Shown: positions 25,736 through 37,165, numbered from the stretch's first letter. The stretch: 64,000 nt of DNA from Prorocentrum cordatum (GCA_963575745.1 CAUYUJ010012714.1:281758-345757), one strand, 5' to 3'. Numbers and translations are program-made. Notes: generated by a model from the sequence alone, not told the origin.

Positions 25736-25949
25736 CCTCCACATGGAATACCGCGAATTGGCACACGGTCTCCACGGCGCGGGGCCGCCGTCCGACCACG
25801 CCGCCGAGGCGGGAGGGCGGGGGCAACACCGCCAGGGCTGCTGCGCGTGGGGCCGCTGCGCGTGGGGCCGCTGCCCGCCCCTCTCGGAGTCGACCGCTGT
25901 CGAGGGGGGCAGCGGTGCACGGTTTCCCCCAGGGCCGTAAGCGACCCGA

Positions 25950-26170
25950 AGAGGAGGAGGAGGAGGAGGAGGAGGAGGGGGAGGAGGAGGAAGAGGAGGA
26001 GGAGGAGGAGGAGGAGGAGGAGGAGGAGCAGGAGGAGGTGATGGAAGAGGAGGAGGAGGAGGAGGAGGAGGAGGAGGAGGAGGAGGAGGAGGAGGAGAGG
26101 AGGAAGAGGAGGAGTAGGAGGAGGAGGATAAGGAGGAGGAGGAGGAGGAGAAGGAGGTGGAGGAGGATGC
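25950..26170 (+). repeat. (GGA)n microsatellite
   Basis: GGAGGAGGA with rare interruptions; it creates the poly-Glu and poly-Arg open frames seen here. Confidence 0.9.
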
Positions 26171-27339
26171 AGGTACCAGGCACCGCTCGATCTAACTCGA
26201 GACAGTCAGTCAGTCAGAGAAACCCTCCAAGCAGCGGGAGGAGCGCCACGCGGCCCGTCAAGGGTCGGGGACACCAGGCTCGGGTTCGGGGGCTCGGGTT
26301 GGACAAACCTTCTACTGATGCCGGGCCGTCAGGGTTCAGGATGGACTCGTCAAGGAGCGTCGGCAAGCCCAAGCTCCGGCGAACTCGAGTCCTACGTTGG
26401 CCGACGAAGGAGAAGTACATCGAGGCTTTCGGCTGCCTGAGTCATGGAGCCAAACTCTGGAAACCAGGTTAAGGACTTATGTGATAAAAACAACTGGGCC
26501 CATAAAGAGAGAGTGACGGGCAGTGAGACGTATACGCAGGGCCCCAGGTACAGGCGCAGGAGGTGCGGCAGCTGAGTCTACTTCAACCAGGGCGGCAAGA
26601 TCCACAGGATGAGGGTGAAGCCAGAGAATAATAGGGAGAAGCCAGCGAGCGTGAGGAGGTGCCCTAGGCTTAGATGTTTCCGCCTTTGCCGAGGCCGAAG
26701 GCTTCGAGCGTGCCTGGGATTTCGAAGGTGCGTTCGACTTGGCCAGGGAGGGGTTCGCCCCACCTGCGACACATGGTGGCCGCTTCGCCGAAGAGCGCTA
26801 GGCTGAGCTACGCGGGGGGAGCGCAGCATCAGCGCGAAACTTTCCACGACTCAGAGTGTCTCAGCGTGGGCGCCCTGGTCGTACAAGAGGGCTACAGCCC
26901 GTCAATGCACAAGGACGCATCCCCCTTCGTGCGCAAGAGGCTGTGGTGCAGTGCGGCCGTCCTGGCAAAACGTGCTGGGCGGAGCAGCAGGGATGCGTGC
27001 AGCCTGCGGGCGAGCTGTCCTCCCCAGGATCGGTGTACAGTACGGCGTCTTGCCTGCTGCCTGAGAGCCCTCATTTCAGGCGGCCAAGCCCGCGGGTCAT
27101 CCAGGAGTGCGTGGAGGAAACTCGGTTGGGAACTTTTGCGTAGCGTGCCGCGGCGTGGCCCCGGCGACACGCTATGCCATGTGAGCGGATAGCGCGTCGC
27201 TCCGCTCCGTGGGGCGGGATGCTGGGGAAAGTTCGGGACGTTGACGCCAAGGGACCAGGAAGTGGATAGCGTGTCGCGCCGAAGAGTGGTGGGCCAGAAC
27301 CAGCGGAGCGACACGCTGAGCTCAAGTTCCCGACCGCAT

Positions 27340-27770
27340 GCCACAGGGCCCCTTCCGAAATCCTCGAAGAGGCTACGGCAGCTGCGGCCGAAGCAGAAGA
27401 CCACCAAGGCCCAGAACGTCCTCTGGATCGCCGTGAAGCGGCAGCCGCCGAAGATGGACGTGACGGGCATGGGCCTCGAGGTGATGATGAAACCCAAGCT
27501 GCTGGACACCGGAGCAGGCCAAATTCGCCCTACGCCACAAAGAGTGGCATGGCGACGCCGAGTGCCAGGGGCGACGTGGGCGCCGAAGGTGGGGAGTCTA
27601 TGACTTTGAAGAGGATCTGGGCCCGATTTGGTGGGAACGCTGGATGGCCACACCGTGCCAGAGTTCGATGCGATGCGGGCCTCGGTCGGGCAGTTCCTCG
27701 ACCTGGCAGGCGAGCATCATGCAGCCTTCGAGGGCGCGCTGCCGGAGGAGACACGCTTGCTAAACTCGCC
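27340..27770 (+). pseudogene. Possible frameshifted coding remnant
   Basis: Three plus-strand frames each hold a protein-like piece in succession: KAQNVLWIAVKRQPPKMDVTG (about 27400-27470), WTPEQAKFALRHKEWHGDAEC then VYDFEEDLGPIWWER (about 27505-27640), and LDGHTVPEFDAMRASVGQF then LAGEHHAAFEGALPEE (about 27630-27755). Together they suggest one gene or retroelement piece broken by indels. The family is not recognised. Confidence 0.25.
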
Positions 27771-28039
27771 ATCGCTCGGATGTCCATTCTCTGTGCATGT
27801 TTCGGTTTCGTGTGTGCATGCTTGTTTTATTTGGCGTGCTGATGCAGGATGCTCCTCGATGGTCCTCGCCGAGAAAAGTTGCACACGTCCGAGCGCTGCA
27901 AAGTCAAGAGGGCTCCTGAACGGGCCGCTGGAACCTCTTCGGGGACGCACCGACCCGAGTCAAAACAAATCCCGGGTCGGCCAGGGCCCTGTCGCGAAGC
28001 CCAGCCGGCCACTCAGTCGCTCCCAAGTCCAGGCCAGCG

Positions 28040-28150
28040 GGGGAATCGGCCTTCTCGCAGAAGCTTCATGGGGCGTCTTGGGTGCCTCTGGGGTGCCTCA
28101 TGAGGCGTCGTGGGGTCTCCTGGGAGCCTCCTGGCTGTCTCTTGGGAGCC
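28040..28150. repeat. CCTCNTGGGG-type degenerate repeat
   Basis: Units such as GGGTGCCTCTGGGGTGCCTC belong to the CCAAGAGGCC family seen at 12090 and elsewhere. Confidence 0.55.
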
Positions 28151-28153
28151 ACC

Positions 28154-28183
28154 CGGGTCAGCCAGATGGGACTGGCTGACCCG
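28154..28183. repeat. Perfect 12-bp stem-loop at LINE 3 3' side
   Basis: CGGGTCAGCCAG and CTGGCTGACCCG flank the loop ATGGGA. It lies just downstream (minus sense) of the LINE 3 coding remnant, where a 3' UTR recognition hairpin would be expected, or it may mark the junction. Confidence 0.65.
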
Positions 28184-28189
28184 CGTCAT

Positions 28190-29700
28190 CGCTAACCTCT
28201 GCTTCGTTCGTGAGCCCCAATCTCTGTCAAATGGATCCTTCGTTGGCCAGGCACCGCAGCGTCGCTGGAGTTGGACTCGGCCTGGTAAGCCGAGGGCCCG
28301 GCCGCAGAGGCCTGGTCGGGCTGGCGGGTTGAGCCGTGCAGGCCCTGGTGGGCACGCTGGCCCGCGGCCAGCACGAGGAGGAGGAGGAGGAGGAGGCATG
28401 GTATGGTATGGGTGTGGCCTGCCTCCAACAGGCAGGGCGGGTGGGCCCCCTCCGCCCGTGAATCGCCCGTCGTCGAAGTCGTCGGAGTCACTCTCGAGGC
28501 TGGCCGCTGCGCGGGCAACTGCCCGCCCAACCTCGCGCACCTCCTCGAAGTCGGACTCCCAGACCCCATGGCATCGCAGCAGGTGGAACCGAGCCGCTCT
28601 CCCCTCGAGCGCCGCCCCCGCGGCCTCACCCCCTGCGCGCCTCCAGCCCCAGCAGCCTGGCTACCCAGCAGGCTGGTTGACAGGTTGAGGCGCTCGTCGA
28701 AATCGATGGCGAAGGGCCCCACAAGCCTATCGCCTTGGTGGCCAGCACGGTAGTGTGGCCACCTGAGTTGGCGGATGAGCCTCAGCTGCTCCTCCCCAGC
28801 TCCTCCTCGCCCCCGCCGCCCATTGCATGGCGCCCTGAGCAGCTTGCCAAGCCGCTTGCCCGTCAGCACGGCGCCGCAGCTGAGGCAGAATACCAGGCGC
28901 ACCTCTGGCTTCTGCACGACGCCGCAGCGGAGTAGCGCATGGCCTAGCACTCTCCACGCATGCCTGGCCAGCACGGCCTCGTCCAGGTCGAACGTCAGGG
29001 CGTCGAGATGAGGACTGGGAGGCCTGGAAGCAGGTCCAGCGCCAGCTCCATCGCTGGTAGATCCCTGCTGCGGCGCGGCCAGGCCTGCATCATCCTGAGG
29101 CCCCTCGCCAGGGTGGTCTTCTGCTCCATCCGCCTCGGCCGCAGCTTCTTCGCCAAGGTCCGAGTCAACCCATGCACAGCCTGCAGGCTCGCGTCGAAGA
29201 ACATCCTCACGGTCCTGTCTCGGCTCGTCTCCAGGGAGGCGCTCCAGCTCGCCGCCTCCTCGGCGAGGACGCGCGGGCCTCGCCACAGAGCCGCTTCGGG
29301 CTCGCCAATGCCATGTCGGGTTGCACCTCTCTTGGCCAGCTCGTCGGCGTGGTTGTTGCGCGCCTCTCCCAGTGCGTGCTGCGCCCCGCGTCCACGTCGG
29401 CACTCGTCGCGTGACCAAGCGTCCTGTGGGCGGTGAAGCCGTTCTCGTCGAACGCTGCCCAAAAGGGCCCCCGCAAGTGGGGCCTCATGTCCGCGCCGCC
29501 GGCCCCCACACCTACGCCGCCTGCCAGCACCCGCAAGATAGCGAACGGGAAGAAGGCCAGTGCAGGGGCAAGAGCAGGAACAAGGAGAGGCAGCGACACC
29601 AAGGGCGAGGGAAGGCGCCCCAGCGCCCAACCACGCCCGCAGCATCTCGAAACTCAAAGTACCACGACCTACTGCCTTCAAAAAGTGCCCTCTCAAGCTC
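28190..29700 (-). pseudogene. LINE 3: 5'-truncated remnant with RNase H end and zinc domain
   Basis: The minus strand has the end of an RNase H domain spread over two frames: AFDENGFTAHRTLGHATSAD (about 29390-29460), then GEARNNHADELAKRGA (about 29315-29365). The second frame continues to 28995 with a helical region (TLAKKLRPRRMEQKTTLARG). A third frame then gives VLARHAWRVLGHALLRCG, VRLVFCLSCGAVLTGKRLG and LRLIRQLRWPHYRAG, a Cys-containing C-terminal domain typical of dinoflagellate LINE ORF2. At least two frameshifts and loss of the endonuclease and RT show it is dead. Truncation at the 5' end is the usual product of incomplete reverse transcription. Confidence 0.65.
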
Positions 29701-29917
29701 AGCCCGTGGCTCGAGACTCAAAGTACTATACTACTCAGCTGAGAGGCACGACGGAGATGCTGGGCCAACCGAGCCGAGGCGGCACGGGCCAGTCTGGAAC
29801 CCCGAAGACCGCCCTTATGGCGGTAGGTGTGGTAGCTAGAACAAATAAAATCGTAGAAAATGGCAATCGAGAAAGCTGAGCGAGGGGGAGCGGGAGAAAC
29901 GGGGCAAAACAGCGACG

Positions 29918-29962
29918 AGGAGGAGGAGGAGGAGGAGGAGGAGGAGGAGGAGGAGGAGGAGG
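29918..29962 (+). repeat. (GAG)n microsatellite at LINE 2 3' side
   Basis: Fourteen or so GAG/GGA triplets directly left of the element. A matching (GGA)n tract abuts the other end at 38411-38442. Confidence 0.9.
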
Positions 29963-30047
29963 ATGCCCGCGGGGTGAGGCGGACCGCGTCGAGCCACGGC
30001 CACCCCTGCGAGGCGCGCGCCCCACGCGCGCCCGCGCCTCGGCGCAG

Positions 30048-33000
30048 CTACGCGCCCGAGGCTGTCGGCCAGGCCTCACCCCGCGCGGCCCGCAGCAGCC
30101 TCGCCACCTTGGCGGCCAAGCCTGGCGAGCTGCTGCGCTCCCGCGTGCAGCGCCGCGGCCTCGGCCAGCCGCCTCCGCCGCCCGCAGCCCCTGCTTCGCA
30201 TCGAGCAGCAGAGCCACCTGCAGGCGGCATGCTCTCCTCCTGCGACCTGTCCTCCAAGTCCACGCTGTCGCCGCCCGCAGCCCCTGCTTCGCATCGAGCA
30301 GCAGGTTCACCTGCAGGCGGCTGGACCTCCTCCTGCGACCTGGCCCCTCTGGCCTCGCGTGGCGGGGGCGGTCCGCCGCCGCTGCCACCTGCAGCCACCT
30401 CGCCTCCTCTCTCGGCAGGGCCCGCCTCAGGCCGCTGGCTCTCCTCCTGCTGCTTGGCCACCTTGGCCGCCCGCCTCGGCGACTGCGAGGGCGGCGTCAG
30501 CGCGGCCTGCCTCGGCGAGCTGCTGCGCACACGCGCGCGGCGCCTCGGGCCTGGCCCTCCGCCGCCGCCCGCAGGCCCCGCCTCGCCTCCTGCCGCGGCC
30601 TGGCGCCTCGGCGAGCTGCTGCGCACACGCGTGCGGCGCCGCGGGCCTGGCCCGCCGCCGCCGCCCGCAGGCCCTGCCTCGCCTCCTGCCGCGGCCTGGC
30701 GCGCCGCGGCTGCACGCCTGCCGCCAGCTCGCCCTCTCGGGCCAGCCGCCACGCTGGAGCCCTCAGGGGTCAGGGGACGCAGGGAGTCCTCGCCCTCCCC
30801 CTCCCCGCCACCTGGAGCTCCTCCTGGCGGGCGCAAGGAGTGGCCGTCCTCCTCCCCCGCGATGTGCCGCGGCGGCTGGCCTCTCCCCTCCTGCACGTCG
30901 TCCGCCAGCATCGGCGGGGGCGGTCCGCCGCCGCTGCCACCTGCAGCCACCCCGTCTTCTCCCTCGGCGGGGCCCGCCTCAGGCCGCTGGCTCTCCTCCT
31001 GCTGCTGCTTGGCCACCTTGGCCGCCCGCTTCGGCGACAGCGAGGGCGGCGTCAGAGCGGCTTGCCTCGGTGAGCTGCTGCGCACGCGCGCGCGGCGCCG
31101 CGGGCCTGGCCCGTCGCCGCCGCCCGCAGGCCCTGCCTCGCCTCCTGCCGCGGCCTGGCGTGCCGCGGCTGCACGCCTGCCGCCAGCTCGCCCTCTCGGG
31201 CCAGCCGCCGCGCTGGAGCCCTCAGGGGTCAGGGGGCGCAGGGAGTCCTCGTCCTCCCCCTCCCCGCCACCTGGAGCTCCTCCTGGCGGGCGCAAGGAGT
31301 GGCCGTCCTCCTCCCCCGCGATGTCCTGCGGCGGCTGGCCTCTCCCCTCCTGCACGTCGTCCGCCAGCATCGTGATGTTGACTGCCACCTCGCTGACCAC
31401 CTTCGGAGCCAGCCCCTTCCTCAGCCTCGCGACCGCGGCGGCGCCTGCAGCCGAAGGGACACTCTTGCACTCGAGGTGGAAGGAGCTCGCTCTGGCCGCG
31501 CCTGTGAACCCGCACGCCCTGCAAGCCACCAGCGGCATCCTGCGCACCAGCAGCCTCCCACCAACAGGCGCGAGTAGCACCAGGTCGTGCGACGCCTTCT
31601 GCTGCGCCTTCAGCCTGTTGTTGGCCCTGATCGCCCCGGCGACGATGCTGCCAGGGCACTCTCCTGATCTGCCTGACCATCTGCAAACCTCGCACCAGGG
31701 ACGTAGGCCAGGCGGCCTCCTCCAGACGCAGGCCATTCTCGCCGCTGGCTCCTTGCGCACTGGCAGCGCGCGCTGCACCTTCGTCTTGCCGTGCGTGGTG
31801 TCGCTGCCGTCGACCCAGCTGCCGACTGCCGCGCACCACATGGCTGCTCGTTCGACCACGTCTCGACTCCTCTCCAGGCACTCTCTGTCCCGCACGGGGA
31901 GGCGCCCGCTGGCCGCCGCAGCCTTTGCCGCCCTGTCCGCCAGTCGGTTGCCGTACCAATCTCTGTACAGCACCTCGCCCGCCGCCACCTGCCGCCGCGT
32001 GCTGTGGCTTGGCATCCACCTCAGGCTGACCTCATGCCCAAGGCCTCCTCGCTCGTCCAGCAGGTCCCACGCTCGCCGCCACAGGTGAGCCCACGTGTAC
32101 GCGTAGCCCGTGGTGCCCGCCCTGCCGACCTTGTAGAAGCCGTCGTACACGTACTTGGAGTCGACCACCAGCACCGTGACCCCTTGGCCAAACCTGAGCG
32201 CCATGATCACCGCTGTGAGCTCCCCGCCGTTGATGTCCACGCAGTGGCCCTCCATCTGGCCAGCGATGGAGGCTCTGTACCCGTCACTGTGCGCCTGCAG
32301 CGCCACCACACTCCAGCCAACTGCCGCCACCTCCTCGTAGCCCGCTTCGAACGCCGAGCCATCGAGAAACAGCTCACCTCCAGGAAGGGTGCCTCCATCG
32401 TGGTCGCCCTTCCAGCACACGTCGCTGCACACTGGCGGGCGGCAGATGCCCCGTGGTGTCGGCCACAGGCACCTCTCAAGCAGCAGCTGCACCTCAGGCC
32501 TTCCGCTCTGCCTTCGGAGGCCTGCCAGGTCCTCTGGGAGCGTCAGCACCTCACGCCAGCACGGGCAGTCGAAGTGCCTGTGCATCAGCGTGCCCCTGGC
32601 TCCACACCTCAAGCACCCTGCACTGGGCGCCAGCCCCTTCTCCTCCTTGCGCGCCTGAGTCCACTGCCCATCAATGATGAGGGACCTCAGGTAGGCCTGC
32701 TCTCGCGCCGTCAACCGAACCCTGGTGCGAGGTGCTCCCTCCTCTCGGCGTGGCTCGTCGGCTTTCCTAGCGCAGCCAGAGGAGGTGAGCCTGACCAGGG
32801 GCTCCAGCTCGCCGCCACCCGCCAAGTGCGCGCACCCTGGGGCTTTGCTGACCTGCCTCCACTGCCAGCGCTGCACTGCTCTCTTCACCAGCTTGACCAC
32901 GACCCACGGCGCGCAGTCGAAGGGCGCGATGGCCACGCCGTCGTCCATGACCCAGCAGTTGGCGGCGACGACGTCCCAGCCGATCCTCCTGAGGGACAGC

Positions 33001-33308
33001 ACCGTCGCCGCGCACGGGCCCTGCACGTGCACCCAGGACACAGGCCGCTTGTCCTCGAGGCCCCGCCACACCATGTGCAGCGGCACCCACCGCTCCCAGA
33101 CCGCACGCAGCAACATCAGCACCGGCTTGCAGGTCGCGTCGTAGATCGGGTCAAGGCCTGCCTGGAGCATGAGCCCGAGCGACCTGGACTTGCTCGCCGT
33201 GGTGTTGGAGACCGCGACGAAAGTGAGGGTCCTGGCGCGGTCCAGCTCCCCCTCCGTGCAGCCCGTGATGGCCGTGCCGTATCCGATGCACGGGTGCAGC
33301 CCCGTCTT
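30048..33308 (-). CDS. LINE 2 ORF2, 3' part: zinc finger, RNase H, repetitive C-terminal extension
   Basis: The frame continues the RT part after a +1 shift near 33310 (KRATKR, then TGLHPCIGYGTAITG); its first codon is TTG and not a start. A zinc finger CLRCGARGTLMHRHFDCPC comes next. RNase H follows with GELFLDGSAFEAG (Asp), NGGELTAVIMAL (Glu), VLVVDSKYVYDG (Asp) and GNRLADRAAKAA (Asp), plus LRWMPSHSTRR. Two more Cys-rich motifs (WCEVCRWSGRSGEC, VACRACGF) precede a Gly/Pro/Arg extension of about 400 residues. The extension has a 459-bp in-frame tandem duplication (copies starting at the MLADDVQ motif near 30911 and 31370) and smaller ones of about 93 bp near 30181-30367. Confidence 0.8.
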   Translation of the reverse strand, partial: KTGLHPCIGYGTAITGCTEGELDRARTLTFVAVSNTTASKSRSLGLMLQAGLDPIYDATCKPVLMLLRAVWERWVPLHMVWRGLEDKRPVSWVHVQGPCAATVLSLRRIGWDVVAANCWVMDDGVAIAPFDCAPWVVVKLVKRAVQRWQWRQVSKAPGCAHLAGGGELEPLVRLTSSGCARKADEPRREEGAPRTRVRLTAREQAYLRSLIIDGQWTQARKEEKGLAPSAGCLRCGARGTLMHRHFDCPCWREVLTLPEDLAGLRRQSGRPEVQLLLERCLWPTPRGICRPPVCSDVCWKGDHDGGTLPGGELFLDGSAFEAGYEEVAAVGWSVVALQAHSDGYRASIAGQMEGHCVDINGGELTAVIMALRFGQGVTVLVVDSKYVYDGFYKVGRAGTTGYAYTWAHLWRRAWDLLDERGGLGHEVSLRWMPSHSTRRQVAAGEVLYRDWYGNRLADRAAKAAAASGRLPVRDRECLERSRDVVERAAMWCAAVGSWVDGSDTTHGKTKVQRALPVRKEPAARMACVWRRPPGLRPWCEVCRWSGRSGECPGSIVAGAIRANNRLKAQQKASHDLVLLAPVGGRLLVRRMPLVACRACGFTGAARASSFHLECKSVPSAAGAAAVARLRKGLAPKVVSEVAVNITMLADDVQEGRGQPPQDIAGEEDGHSLRPPGGAPGGGEGEDEDSLRPLTPEGSSAAAGPRGRAGGRRAAAARQAAAGGEAGPAGGGDGPGPRRRARVRSSSPRQAALTPPSLSPKRAAKVAKQQQEESQRPEAGPAEGEDGVAAGGSGGGPPPPMLADDVQEGRGQPPRHIAGEEDGHSLRPPGGAPGGGEGEGEDSLRPLTPEGSSVAAGPRGRAGGRRAAAARQAAAGGEAGPAGGGGGPGPRRRTRVRSSSPRRQAAAGGEAGPAGGGGGPGPRRRARVRSSSPRQAALTPPSQSPRRAAKVAKQQEESQRPEAGPAERGGEVAAGGSGGGPPPPREARGARSQEEVQPPAGEPAARCEAGAAGGDSVDLEDRSQEESMPPAGGSAARCEAGAAGGGGGWPRPRRCTRERSSSPGLAAKVARLLRAARGEAWPTASGA
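30360..31370 (-). repeat. Nested in-frame duplications in LINE 2 C-terminal extension
   Basis: The TGCACGTCGTCCGCCAGCAT site at 30892 and 31351 marks a 459-bp (153-codon) shift. Inside it, GGCGAGCTGCTGCGCACACG and its neighbours repeat again at about 30500 and 30610. Confidence 0.75.
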
Positions 33309-36300
33309 CAATCCTCTTGGTGGCCCTCCGCTTGGCCTTGACCACCTGCAGCACTTTGATCCTGCGCAGCCTGCCGCTCGCCTGCACCATCCTGTCGCGA
33401 CGAACTGCTCGTCCTATCCTCTTGCCACCGCTGAAGTCGACCCCCAGGTTCCTCTCCTGTCCTGTGGCGCGCACCCCCAGCGGCTTCAGCAGGCGCTTCT
33501 CGAGCTCCTGCCTCGCTGCTGGCACATTCGCCAGCGCCCTGGATTTCTTCACCGCGACCTCGAGGTCGGCCTCGCCGAGCAGTACCTTGAGGTGCCTGGC
33601 CGCCAGCGTGAGGTCGTTGACTGTCCGCTGGAAGCCGCCCACCCTCTTCAGGATGATGTCATCCACGACCACCGAAATCGCCAGCGTGGGAACCAGCTCC
33701 TGAAGCTTGTCCAGCGGCTCAAGCAGCAGCATCTTGAGCATGAGCGTCGCCAGCCCGTCTCCAGGCAGCACCGCCTGCTCGGTGCTGATGGCGTTGCTGA
33801 CGGCTTCGTCCCGCGCCAGCCACCTGGGCGCACGGTACAAGCTCACCTGCAGCCTGAGCTGCCAGAGCGGGAAGCCCGTCCGCTGGGCGGCCTGGATGAG
33901 GCGCCCATGCTGCACCTGCTCGTACGCCTTGAGTAGGTCCAGGAGGATGAGGGCCGCGACCCAGCTGGATGCATCGCCAGCTTCGCGCCCCTTCGCTGTC
34001 GCCCACTCGCACTCCACGGCCTGCTGCCAGACCGCCCTCTCGCAGCCTCTGCCGCGCGCCGCCCAGAAGAAGGGCCGATCATTCTTGCGCTCCCACTCCT
34101 CAGCCAGGGGCTTGCGTAGCCTCGTCTGCACCCTAGCGAGGACGTGCACAATGGCCACGGGGCGCACGCCGCCCAGCCTCTTGGCCAAGAACACGATCTT
34201 GCTCTGGATCTGCGGCCACTCCGCAGCCTGCTCGACCGCCACCACGATGTCGATGAGAGTCTCTATCCCCTCGTCGCTGAGCTCCAGCAGCTGTCTCGGC
34301 TTGATCGCCTCGAATCCCGTGGCCGTGCCCTTCCTGAAGGACCTCAGGACTGCCCGCATCACCTCGCAGCTGGGCCTGGGGGGGCGCTCACCGAGATCGG
34401 ACGGCCACTCCAGCTCGGCGTGGCTGCACTGCACCTTCCAGATCTTGCTCCACTCCTTCTCGAGGTCGTCCAGCTCCTTGCTCAGGCTGCTGGGTCCAGC
34501 ACCGATGCTGCAGTCGCTGCCCTGCCAGCCCACCGCCACTCGCGTGACCGCGTGGAGCCCTGCCGCTCCTCCTGTGAGCTGCTTGCCAACCCGCTCGTCG
34601 AACTGCCTGCCCCTCTCGTCGACGTCGCGCTTGGCGAGGTGACTGGCGTGCTGCTTCGCGCGGTCGGCCAGCCTCTCGAGTAGGAGGGGGTGCCAGCACG
34701 CCAGGCCTCCATGCTGCAACATCCTCAGCCAGCGCCCAGCCTCCGTGCTGCAGGAGGTGCCGCCTCCCTCTCCTGGGCGGGCCTCCTCGTCCTGCTGCAG
34801 CTTCCTGACTCTCTTCGGGACCGCCGCCACCAGCTGGGGCAAGTAGCAGATCGCGTCGACCCTGGCCCTGGGCGCTTTCAGCTGCGCCATGGCTCCCAGC
34901 GCGTTGGCCACCCTGGCCATCCACGCTGCCTCTGGCGTGAGCCTCGGCGACCTGGGGTCCTGCACCCCGCTGCGCTTGACCAGCTTGGTGGAGAAGCCGT
35001 CCGCTCTGCCAACGTACCTGGCCCTCTGCTCCTCCAGCTGGTATACGTCGACCCACTCGTCCTCCGCGCACTCCAGGAAGGTGGCGAAGGCGGCTGTGAG
35101 GGCTCCCTTAGCCCCCTCCGCCGCCGCGCCCTGGGCCTGCCCGTCCTGCTGCAGGCGCTGGGCTTGCCCCGCCGAAGAGGCTGCCTGCCTCTTCTCGACC
35201 CAGAGGCTGGGGGGCCTCACGTGCACTCCTTCAGCCGCTTCAACCTGAAAGGGACTACCCGCGTTTCCGTACGGTGCCTGGCTCGGATGTGCACTGCCAG
35301 TCCCAGCATGGGGAGGACTGTCCGCCTGCTCCTCCTGCGCAGCGCTGCCCGCGGCGCTGCTGCCCCCTCTCTCCGCTGCGTCGGCGTCATGCGCTCCTGG
35401 CGCCTGAGCTCCGAGGTGCGCTGGCTGGACCTCGCCGCGTGGCGCTGCGCCGTACCCTTCATCGCCAGCTTCCTGCCGTAGCCCGCAGCTGTCGAGGATG
35501 CTCTGCCACTCCACGCCATGCTGGGCGCGGCACCTCATCAGCTTCTCGTCCGTCACGCAGGATGGCGGCGCAGGTGCGATCGGGAGCACTCTGCCTAGGG
35601 GTCCCCATCTCTCCGCCGTAGGCACCTCCTCAGCTTCCTTGCCCCTCACTGGGCTGGGAAGCTCCTGGCCTGCTCCAGCTGCGCGCTGACCTGCTGCGCC
35701 ACCGCTGCTGCTGGGCTGAGGGGCCTCCTCTTCAGCGGCAGAGGCTGCCTGCCTCTTCTCGACCCAGAGGCTGGGGGGCCTCACGTGCACTCCTTCAGCC
35801 GCATCAACCTGAAAGGGACAACCCGCGATTCCGTACGGTGCCTGGCTCGGAGGTGCACTGCCAGTCCCAGCATGGGGAGGGATGTCCGCCTGCGCCTCCT
35901 GCACAGCGCTGCCCGCGGCGCTGCTGCCCCCTCTCTCCGCTGCGTCGGTGCCCTGCGCTCCTGGCGCCAGGGCCCCGAGGTGCGCTGGCTGGTCCTCAAC
36001 GCCTGGTGCAGCGCCGAGCCCTTCCGCGCCAACTTCTCGCCGTAGCCCGCAGCTGTCGAGGATGCTCTGCCACTCCTCGCCATGCTGGACGCAGCACCTC
36101 ATCAGATTCACGTCCGTCACGCAGGACGGCGGCGCAGGTGCGATCGGGAGCACGCTGCTTAGTGGTCCCCATCTCTCCGCCGCAGACACCCCTTCAGCTC
36201 CCTTGCCCCTCACTGGCCTGGGAATCTCCTGGCCAGCTCTAGCTGTGCGCTGACCTGCTGCGCCACCACTGCTGCTGGGCTGAGGGGCCTCCTCCTCAGC

Positions 36301-37165
36301 ACGTGGGGTGCTCCTCGCTGCGGCCTCACCCTCGAACCTCAGCACCGACGCGAGCTGCTCCTGCACCCTCATCCTGGCTTGCCTCCAGCTGCTGCCGTGG
36401 TCTCTCTCACAACACCCTTGCGGCCGAACCTCAGGAAAGGTCCGCGGCTTCTGGACCAGCCTGAAGCGCTCCTCCTCTTGCTGCCTGCGGATCTCGAGGA
36501 TCACCGCCGAGTGCGGGTACACTGGCGAGGCCTCCACCACCCGCACACCCAGCGCAGCCAGCCCCCTGGACACCAGGAAGAAGTCGATGGTCCTCCCCGA
36601 CGCTGCACACGTGGGCGAGGCGGGCCTGACCACCTTGCCGTCGAACATGTCGGGCACCCCGCCTGCCTGCAACTCTTCCTCCGTGAGGTTCCAATCGCCG
36701 CCCACCACGAAGTCCCTGCGGCACTGCCTCAACCTCCTTGCCAGCCTCCTGAGGCTGGCCACGTTGCCATCGTTGAGGCCGACCCCCGCCTCCAGGTAGA
36801 GGTTGGCGAGCAAGAAGCCGCTGCTCAGCACGCCTGACACCCAACACAGGTGCACTCGCCCTGCCACCAGCACCGCTGCCTGCTGGTCCTGCACCTCCGC
36901 CATGCCATGGCTCCTCCTCACCATGGTGAGGAGGCCTCCTGTGCTGAGGCCTCCTGCCGCTGACGGCACTGCAGGCGTGCCTCTCGCCCGCCACCCTTGG
37001 CTGCGGAGCTGCGCCTCCGCATCACTGCTCCTTCCCTCCAGGAGCCTCGTCTCCTGGACTAGTATGGCGTCGCAGTCCTGCACCTCACTCACCGCCATGC
37101 ACTTTCCCAGGTTGCTGAACGCATTGACGTTGACCGTGCAGATCCTCCAGACCCCACACTTCTTG
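33309..37165 (-). CDS. LINE 2 ORF2, 5' part: endonuclease, duplicated linker, reverse transcriptase
   Basis: Coding starts just after the ORF1 stop, in its +1 frame (SPSKKCGVW); no ATG occurs before the endonuclease. Endonuclease marks are ICTVNVNAFSN, LVQETRLLEG, ANLYLEAGV, FVVGGDWNLTEEE and RTIDFFLVSRG. A linker of about 375 residues is a 564-bp in-frame tandem duplication (35181-35744 and 35745-36308), sharing PPSLWVEKRQAAS and CGLRxE. RT marks are GTATGFEAIKPRQL, SKIVFLAKRLGGVRP, LILLDLLKAYEQVQHGRL, LPGDGLATLMLKML and ISVVVDDIILKR, where VVDD is the catalytic box. The frame is also open upstream through ORF1 to ATG 38391, directly after the leader, but that stretch reads as shadow. Confidence 0.85.
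35181..36308 (-). repeat. In-frame 564-bp tandem duplication inside LINE 2 ORF2
   Basis: Two units of 564 bp (188 codons), 35181-35744 and 35745-36308, align without gaps by eye at roughly 90 percent. They lie between endonuclease and RT. Confidence 0.85.

Noticed and set aside
29860-32088. 742-codon plus-strand frame opposite LINE 2
   Set aside because: It is a shadow of the Gly/Pro/Arg tail; the zinc finger and RNase H motifs are on the minus strand.
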